This document shows, one piece after another, positions 6,056 to 12,200 of a DNA stretch of 15,191 nt (positions are counted from its first letter, which is position 1; the number at the start of each line of letters is the position of its first letter). The notes below the pieces were generated by a model. The model ran no database searches. It worked only from the letters and a program-made list of their open reading frames with translations, and was not told the origin of the DNA. A program made the translations under genes and the position numbers. This DNA comes from Pseudomonadota bacterium (GTDB lineage Bacteria; Pseudomonadota; Alphaproteobacteria; Sphingomonadales; Sphingomonadaceae). The stretch spans positions 1-15,191 of the forward strand of contig JAEWIL010000224.1 in NCBI GenBank assembly GCA_023387085.1, read 5' to 3'.

Positions 6056-6145
6056 GGCGCGACGATGCGCCGCGAACGCGCCATCGTCAAATATTATGGA
6101 CCGGCCCCGGCGATCTGATAGGCTCCCGAAAAACGGGGGAGAGAT

Positions 6146-6367
6146 ATGAAGAAATCGATGCGTGCCCTGCTCGGGCTCGTGCTGCTCGACGCGGTTATCG
6201 TCTGCGGCGCGTGGTGGATGATCGAACGCACGCGCAGCGGCGCCTGGAATTCGAACAATCCGGCCGATTCGGTCGCGATGATCACGACGACCGCCGGCAT
6301 GATGGCCGGCTTCGCCTCGGTGATATTGTTGCTCGCGTTCGTGCGCCACCGCGCCGCGGGAAACTAG
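6146..6367 (+). CDS. Small two-helix membrane protein, unknown function
   Basis: This 73-residue protein has a basic N-terminus (MKKSMR), a first hydrophobic helix at about residues 7-26 that includes Trp-Trp, a polar loop (ERTRSGAWNSNNPADS), and a second helix at about 44-66 ending in the basic RHRAAGN. The charge pattern suggests both ends face the cytosol. I do not recognise the family. It is supported as a real gene by a strong Shine-Dalgarno (GGGGGAGAG, 6135-6143), by a membrane-protein composition unlike a chance frame, and by lying in the gap divergent from the DUF962 gene. The ribosome binding site could pair with a CTCCC just upstream. Confidence 0.75.
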   Translation: MKKSMRALLGLVLLDAVIVCGAWWMIERTRSGAWNSNNPADSVAMITTTAGMMAGFASVILLLAFVRHRAAGN

Positions 6368-6451
6368 GGCCAGCACGGAAGAGTCCGTCCGCGCTGCTCC
6401 GGGCCGATCCGCGCACGCCGCGACCGGGACCAGGATCGATTCATTTTCCCG

Positions 6452-6910
6452 CTATCCTGCGCGCTTCAGCCGCACGAGCGCGGCGTCGAGCGCCTGCAGA
6501 AATTGCGAGCGGTCGGCCTTCGAAAACGGCGGCGGCCCGCCCATGCCGTCGCCCATCCCTGCCCGCAGATCGGCCATGATCGCGCGCGTCGCGATCGCGG
6601 GGCCGATGGACGCGGCCGTAAAGGGCTTGCCCGTTGGCGCCAGCACCGTCGCCCCCGCCTTCAGCGCCCGGTCGGCGAGCAATATGTCGGCGGTGATCAC
6701 GATGCTGCGCCTGTCCGCCGCCTCGGCGATCCAATCGTCGGCGGCGTCGAAGCCGTCCGACACCACCACCCGCTCGATCAGCGGATGCTCGGGCACGCGC
6801 AGCCGGCTGTTGCTGACGATCTTCACCGGAACCTCGTGGCGCCATGCAACCTTGTAGACTTCGTCCTTCACCGGGCAGGCATCGGCATCGACCAATATGG
6901 TGGCGCTCAT
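6452..6910 (-). CDS. YaiI/YqxD family protein (UPF0178)
   Basis: This 152-residue cytosolic protein is full length for the UPF0178 (DUF188) family. The N-terminus MSATILVDADACPVKDEVY carries the conserved acidic pair D8 and D10. VVVSDGFDAADDWI and VITADILLADRAL add further conserved acids, and GGPPPFSKADRSQFLQALD is the family's C-terminal signature. The acid cluster and fold suggest a PIN-like nuclease relative, but no activity is established as far as I know. The frame runs on upstream, but the ATG at 6910 is the family start. It overlaps the transporter stop in ATGA (6907-6910), so translation is probably coupled. It is the last gene of the ung operon. Confidence 0.93.
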   Translation of the reverse strand: MSATILVDADACPVKDEVYKVAWRHEVPVKIVSNSRLRVPEHPLIERVVVSDGFDAADDWIAEAADRRSIVITADILLADRALKAGATVLAPTGKPFTAASIGPAIATRAIMADLRAGMGDGMGGPPPFSKADRSQFLQALDAALVRLKRAG

Positions 6911-7665
6911 CCGTGCACCCCGTCCCAAAGCAGCTTCGCGCCGAGCAGGACCATCAGGACATAGATGATCACATAGAAGCGCGCGGGGTCCATCCGCTTG
7001 AGCCATCGCACGGTGACCAGTGTCGCAACGATCGCCAGCGGCATCAGCAGCAGCGCAGCGACGATCACCTCGTGCGGAAAGGCGCCGAGCGCCAGATAGG
7101 CGGGCACCTTCATCCAGTTGACGATGGCGAACAGGATCGCGCTCGTCCCGATGAAGGTGAGGTGCGGCAGCCGGCGCGGCGTCACCCACATCTGGAACGG
7201 CGGTCCTCCCGCATGCGCGATCTGGCTCGTGAAGCCCATGGCGCCGCCAAATATTGTTCCGACCCAACCCGGCGAAGTCGATGCCGCCACGACCCGCCCG
7301 CCGCGCTCGACCCACAGGCGATAGAGGCCGAAAGCCAGCGTGATCGCGCCGAGCGCCGCCATCAGCTGCGCCTCGTCGACGCGCTCGGCGTAATACCAGC
7401 CGGCCGCGACGCCGACCGCGGCGCCGGGCAGCATCCAGCCGATGATCCAGCCGTCCCAGGTGTGACGAAACGACCAGACGCTGATCACGTCCTGTACGAT
7501 CAGGATCGGCAGCAGCAGCGCCGCCGCGGTCGCGGGCGGCAGGACGAGCGCCGCCAGCGGCGTCGCGAGCGCGCCGACACCGGCAAGCCCGCCCTTCGCC
7601 ATGCCCAGTAAAATCACCGCCGCGACCAGCACGGCCAGCGTCATCGGATCCGCCAAAATGCTCAT
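6907..7665 (-). CDS. TauE/SafE family membrane transporter
   Basis: This 252-residue protein is strongly hydrophobic, with about seven to eight transmembrane helices, as expected for the TauE/SafE (DUF81) family. Family features include LGMAKGGLAGVGALATPLAALVLPP near the N-terminus and IAHAGGPPFQMWVTPRRLPHLTFIGTSAILFAIVNWMKVPAY in the second half, which are related halves of an internal repeat. Members export sulfite, sulfoacetate or other small anions, but the substrate cannot be read from sequence. The ATG at 7665 overlaps the ung stop in ATGA (7662-7665), and the stop overlaps the yaiI-like start in the same way. Much longer open frames exist upstream on this strand but lie antisense or out of frame to ung. 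Sulfur-metabolism genes are absent nearby. Confidence 0.93.
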   Translation of the reverse strand: MSILADPMTLAVLVAAVILLGMAKGGLAGVGALATPLAALVLPPATAAALLLPILIVQDVISVWSFRHTWDGWIIGWMLPGAAVGVAAGWYYAERVDEAQLMAALGAITLAFGLYRLWVERGGRVVAASTSPGWVGTIFGGAMGFTSQIAHAGGPPFQMWVTPRRLPHLTFIGTSAILFAIVNWMKVPAYLALGAFPHEVIVAALLLMPLAIVATLVTVRWLKRMDPARFYVIIYVLMVLLGAKLLWDGVHG

Positions 7666-8366
7666 GCTTCGGGATTGTCCGGCAAACGCCAGTCGATCGC
7701 GCCCCGCCCATGGGCCTCCAGAAAGGCATTCGTCTGGCTGAACGGCTTCGACCCGAAGAAGCCGTTGTGCGCCGACAGCGGCGAAGGGTGCGGCGCACGC
7801 AAAATCAGATGGGGACTGTCCGGTCCAAGAGCCTGGACATTCGCCGCCTTGCGCTGCGCATGGCTTCCCCAAAGAATGAAGACCTTCGGCGCCGGGTCGG
7901 CCGCAACCGCCGCGACCACCGCGTCGGTGAACTTTTCCCACCCTTTTCCCTGATGCGACGCCGCCATCCCGGCCTCGACCGTCAGGCAATTGTTGAGCAA
8001 CAGCACGCCCTGTTCGGCCCAATGCCCGAGATAGCCATGCGATGCCCGCGCGATGCCGAGATCGGACTGCATTTCCTTGTAGATGTTGACCAGGCTCGGC
8101 GGCGTCCGCACCCCCGGCTGGACCGAAAAGCACAGTCCATGCGCCTGCCCCGGCCCGTGATAGGGATCCTGCCCCAGGATCACGACGCGGACATCCTGCG
8201 GCGGTGTCGCGTCGAGCGCGGCGAACCATTCGCGCGGGCGCGGATAGACCGCCTTTCCTTTCGCGCGCTCGTCCGCGAGGAACGCCTTCAGCGCCGCCAT
8301 ATAGGGCTGCTCGAACTCGCCGCCGACGCGGGCGAGCCAGTCGGGATGCAATTTGACCTCGGCCAT
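7662..8366 (-). CDS. ung: Uracil-DNA glycosylase, family 1
   Basis: This 234-residue enzyme removes uracil from DNA, starting base excision repair. All family-1 motifs are present. GQDPYH (65-70) carries the water-activating D67. F80 stacks on uracil. LLLN (122-125) has N125 for uracil recognition. HPSPLSAHNGFFG (193-205) has catalytic H193 and the DNA-intercalating leucine loop. The start MAEVKLHPDW is typical, although no clear ribosome binding site precedes it. It is the first gene of a three-gene minus-strand operon, with its stop overlapping the transporter start. It is divergent from hisE across an 82-bp gap that must hold both promoters. I could not pick out convincing boxes there. Confidence 0.97.
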   Translation of the reverse strand: MAEVKLHPDWLARVGGEFEQPYMAALKAFLADERAKGKAVYPRPREWFAALDATPPQDVRVVILGQDPYHGPGQAHGLCFSVQPGVRTPPSLVNIYKEMQSDLGIARASHGYLGHWAEQGVLLLNNCLTVEAGMAASHQGKGWEKFTDAVVAAVAADPAPKVFILWGSHAQRKAANVQALGPDSPHLILRAPHPSPLSAHNGFFGSKPFSQTNAFLEAHGRGAIDWRLPDNPEA

Positions 8367-8448
8367 TCGCGCCCTTTGACCGGAGCCGCGCGCCCTTGTC
8401 CAGCGCCTTTCCCGCCGCTAGGCACTCGGGCAACGAAAGGCGGGACCC

Positions 8449-8775
8449 ATGGCGATCGGCGAGGCATTGACGGAACTGGAAGCGGTGGTGAGGGACCGGC
8501 TCGCCACGGGAGACGGTTCCGCCTCCTATGTCGCCAGTCTTGCCGCGAAAGGCCGCGGCAAGATCGCGCAAAAGCTCGGCGAGGAAGCGACCGAAACGAT
8601 CGTCGCCGCGCTGACCGAGGACGACGCCGCCCTGACCGGCGAGGCCGCCGATCTCGTCTTCCACCTCACCATCCTGCTCGCCGAGCGAGGGCTTGGCTGG
8701 GGCGCCGTCGCCGCCGAACTCGCGCGGCGTCACGGCACCTCCGGCCACGCCGAAAAGGCCGCCCGCAACCAATAG
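8449..8775 (+). CDS. hisE: Phosphoribosyl-ATP pyrophosphatase
   Basis: This 108-residue enzyme catalyses the second step of histidine synthesis, releasing pyrophosphate from phosphoribosyl-ATP. It is a stand-alone HisE of normal length with an all-alpha MazG-like fold. The motif KLGEEATETI (42-51) gives the E45/E46/E49 metal ligands, and EAADLVFHLTILL (65-77) adds E65 and D68. The C-terminal RRHGTSGHAEKAAR is typical. An AAAGG site lies 8 bp before the ATG. The HIT gene follows after 11 bp, so they are probably co-transcribed. No other his gene is in the window: the upstream neighbour is the divergent ung, so hisE is separated here from its pathway partners. Confidence 0.95.
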   Translation: MAIGEALTELEAVVRDRLATGDGSASYVASLAAKGRGKIAQKLGEEATETIVAALTEDDAALTGEAADLVFHLTILLAERGLGWGAVAAELARRHGTSGHAEKAARNQ

Positions 8776-8786
8776 GATTTCAGACC

Positions 8787-9164
8787 ATGCCGATCGACGC
8801 GACGCTTCCCTACGACGACAGCAATATCTTCGCGCGCATTCTGCGCGGCGAACTGCCGTCGAAGACCGTCTATGAAGACGACTATGCCCTGGCCTTCCAC
8901 GACATCAACCCGCAGGCGCCGCTGCACATCCTCGTGATCCCCAAGGGCTCCTATGTGAGCTGGGACGATTTTTCGGAGCGCGGCAGCGACGCCGAAATCG
9001 CCGGCTTCGTGCGCGCCGTCGGCAAGGTCGCGCGCGACCAGGGCCTCGTTGCGCCAGGCTACCGCCTGCTCGCCAACGTCGGCCTCGACAGCCACCAGGA
9101 GGTTCCGCACCTCCACGTTCACCTTTTCGCGGGGCAGCCGCTGGGACCGATGCTCGTTCGCTGA
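8787..9164 (+). CDS. HIT-family nucleotide hydrolase (HinT-like)
   Basis: This 125-residue protein belongs to the histidine-triad superfamily. HLHVHLF (108-114) carries the triad, with H110 and H112, and NANVG-like RLLANVGLDSHQEVPH precedes it. The N-terminus DDSNIFARILRGELPSKTVYEDDYALAFHDINPQAPLHILVIPK is classic Hint/PKCI branch. These enzymes cleave AMP-lysine and other nucleoside phosphoramidates, with the middle triad His as nucleophile. I start at the ATG at 8787; the larger frame reading upstream from 7710 is antisense to ung and out of frame with hisE. The spacing to hisE is 11 bp. A T6 tract follows the stop at 9166-9171 without a clear stem. Confidence 0.95.
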   Translation: MPIDATLPYDDSNIFARILRGELPSKTVYEDDYALAFHDINPQAPLHILVIPKGSYVSWDDFSERGSDAEIAGFVRAVGKVARDQGLVAPGYRLLANVGLDSHQEVPHLHVHLFAGQPLGPMLVR

Positions 9165-9297
9165 CTTTTTTCTTGTCTATGACCGTCGTCACAGCATTTT
9201 CGCCATCTGCGATTAACCGTGCGCGCTGCGCGGCGACGGGTGGACAGAGGTCCCTGTTTCCAGCAGGATAAGTCTGGGTTCACCGGGAGACGACGCG

Positions 9298-12200
9298 ATG
9301 GCAAGGGGATGGCAGGCGCTGGCGAAGACGGTTGCCGGCAGGATGCGGCTGGCCCTCATGATCCCGCTCGCCGCCGCACTCGTCGCGGCGGGCGGCGACA
9401 CCGTCCCGCAGGTCACGCTCGCGACGCCGGGATCGTCGGGAACCGGCGACGGCACGATCAGCCGCTTCACGCTCCGCTTCTCCGAGGATATGGTCCCGCT
9501 CGGCGATCCCCGCGCCAAGGCCCCCGCAACGCACGACTGCAAGGTGCCCGCCGACGGCCGCTGGGTCGATACGCGCACCTGGGTGCTCGAATTCGAAAAA
9601 TCGCTCCCCGGCGGCGTCAGCTGCCACGTCGACCTGCGCGACGGCCTGACGACCGCGCGCGGCGTCAATGTCGTCGGCAACAGCCGGTTCGAGATCGACA
9701 CCGGCGGCCCGTCGGCGCGCGCGGTGCTCGCGGGCAATGGCTATGGCGACATCGAGGAGGAGCAGGTCTTCCTCGTCGCCACCAATGTCGCCGCCGACCG
9801 CGCCTCGGTCGGCCGCTTCGCCTATTGCGCGGTCGACGGGATCGGGGAGAAAATCCCGGTCGACGTCCTGAAGCGCGAGACCGCGGCCACCATCCTCGCC
9901 GGCATCGGCGATCGATGGTCGGCGCAAAGCTTCACGCAGGACGCGGGCCTGCCGCTGCGCCTGCCCGCGGCTGGCGCCGACCGCGAGGCGGCGCTCGACC
10001 GTGTCGTTCCGGTCAAGTGCCGCCGCCCGCTGCCCCCCGGTCGCGAGATGGCGCTCGTCTGGGACGCGCGCATTTCGCAGTCGGGCGTCCCGTCCCGGAC
10101 CGCGGGCCGCGACCAACGCTTCGACTATGACGTCCGTCCTGCCTTCACCGCGAAGATGTCGTGCAGCCGCGTCAATCCGCAGGCCGGCTGCAACCCGCTG
10201 AAGCCGATCAACCTCAGCTTCGCCGCGCCGGTCGCGCGCGATGTCGCGCTGGCAGCGACGCTCCGGACCGCCGATGGTAAGACGCTGACCGCCAAATTCG
10301 ACGACGATGACAAGAATGACGCGTTCCTCGAACGCGTCCGGTTCGACGGACCGCTGCCGCAGAATGTCGACGCAACGCTCGTCCTGCCCGCCGACATCGC
10401 CGACCAGAGCGGTCGCAAGCTGCAGAACCAGTCGAACTTCCCGCTGAAATTCCACATCGACAGCGCCCCGCCCATCGTCAAATTCGCCGCCGAGTTCGGC
10501 ATTCTCGAGGCATCCGAGGGCGGCATCCTCCCCGTCACCGTGCGCGGGGTCGAGGCGTCGCTGATCCAGTCGAACCTCAAGATGCCCGCGAACGTGCTCA
10601 AGGTCAGCGACGACGATGCCGCGATCGCGCGCTGGCTGACGCGCGTCGAAAAGGCCGACGATACCGACTATCGCGAGGAGAAGAATGCGAGGGGCGAGGA
10701 CGTCACGGTCAATTATACCGGGACCAAATCGGTCTTCGACGGCGCCCCCGCGGGCGGCGAGCGCCGCAACCTGACCCTCGCGCCCCCCGCCGGCGGCAAG
10801 GAATTCGAGGTCGTCGGCATCCCGCTCGCCGAAAAGGGCTTCCACGTCGTCGAAATCGCGAGCCCCGAGCTCGGCGCGGCGCTGCTCGGCCGCAAGGCAA
10901 CGCGCTATGTCGCGACCGCCGCGCTCGTCACCAACATGGCGGTGCATTTCAAATGGGGCCGCGAAAGCTCGCTCGCCTGGGTGACCTCGCTCGATACCGG
11001 CCTCCCTGTCGCAGGCGCCGAAGTGCGCGTCACCGACAGCTGCACGGGCCGCCAGCTCGCGCGCGGCATCGCCGACAAGGCGGGGCGCCTCGCCTTCCCG
11101 AATGGCCTGCCCGAGCCCGAAACCTATTCGAGTTGCGAAGACGATCCCGACCCCGCGAACAGCGAGGGCCATACGCTGATGGTCAGCGCCCGCTCGGGCG
11201 ACGATTTCAGCTTCACGCTCACCGACTGGGGCGACGGCATTCGTCCCTATGACTTCGACCTTCCCTATGGCTGGTCGGAACGCAGCGACATCCTGCACAC
11301 GCTGTTCGACCGCGCGCTCGTCAAGGCGGGCGAAACCGTTCATATGAAACATATCCTGCGCCGCCCCGTCGGCACCGGTTTCTCGACGCCGCAGCCGATG
11401 GCGGGCAAGCTTCGCCTCGTCCACCGCGGTTCGGATACCGAGTTCGAAATGCCGTTCAGCATCGATGCGGGCGGTAGCGGCGAGACGACATGGAATGTCC
11501 CCGCCTCGGCTCCGATGGGCGATTACGAACTCGTCTTCGTGACGAAGGACGAGGACGGCAAGGACAAGACGATCTGGTCGAACCAATCGGTTCGCGTTGA
11601 CGAATATCGCCTGCCGACGATGAAGGCGACCGTCACCGGCCCCCGGGAATCGCTCGTGCGGCCCGCGCAGGTGCCGCTGTCGCTGTTCGTCGGCTATCTG
11701 TCGGGGGGCCCGGCGCCGAACCTGCCGGTCGAGCTGCGATCGACCTTCCGCGCCGCCTGGACCGCGCCCGAGGATTATCGCGACTGGGACTTCGACGGCC
11801 AGCCGGTCAAGGAAGGCGTGATCCAGCTCGACGACAGCGGCGAGGAGCCCGAGGCCGACATGCCGCTCGCGCGCTCGGTGCCGCTCACCCTCGGCGCCGA
11901 CGGCACCGCGACGACCAATGTCACCGTCGACCAGCCGATCGTCGAGCCGACCCAGATGGCGGTCGAAATGGATTATGAGGATGCGAATGGCGAAACGCTG
12001 ACATCGAGCCGCCGCATCACCCTCTATCCCTCCGCTGTCCGCCTCGGGCTCAAGACCGACGGATGGCTGATGCGCGACAACGACCTGCGCCTGAAATTCG
12101 TGGCGCTCGACCTCGACGGCAAGCCGATCGCGGGCCAGCGCGTCGAGGTCGCGCTCTACAACCGCGAGATCATCACCGCACGGCGGCGCCTGATCGGCGG

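Noticed and set aside
6091..6099. AT-rich ATATTATGG between divergent genes as a -10 box
   Set aside because: It resembles a -10 on either strand, but no acceptable -35 lies at 16-18 bp on either side.
6056..6376. Extended N-terminus of the DUF962 protein to a start at 6376
   Set aside because: The extension has no family similarity and lies antisense to the small membrane gene. The DUF962 domain begins at the ATG at 6055.
6405..6448. CGATCC…GGATCG inverted repeat followed by a T-rich stretch between convergent genes, possible terminator
   Set aside because: The arms are 6 bp with a 22-nt loop and the tail is interrupted (ATTCATTTTC). Too weak to call.
7666..8772. N-terminal extensions of the TauE/SafE frame to 8772
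   Set aside because: The extension is an out-of-frame shadow of ung and antisense to hisE. The transporter's membrane domain starts at 7665 in an ATGA overlap.
7710..8786. Long plus-strand extension of the HIT frame from 7710
   Set aside because: It is antisense to ung and a shifted frame of hisE, with Arg-rich low-complexity sequence. The HIT protein starts at 8787.
9166..9174. T-rich tract after the HIT gene as a rho-independent terminator
   Set aside because: Six Ts are present but I could find only a 4-bp stem with a loop of about 20 nt before them.
9173..9201. TTGTCT with CATTTT about 17 bp downstream as a promoter for the macroglobulin gene
   Set aside because: The -10 box matches only three of six bases and other equally weak pairs exist in the same gap.
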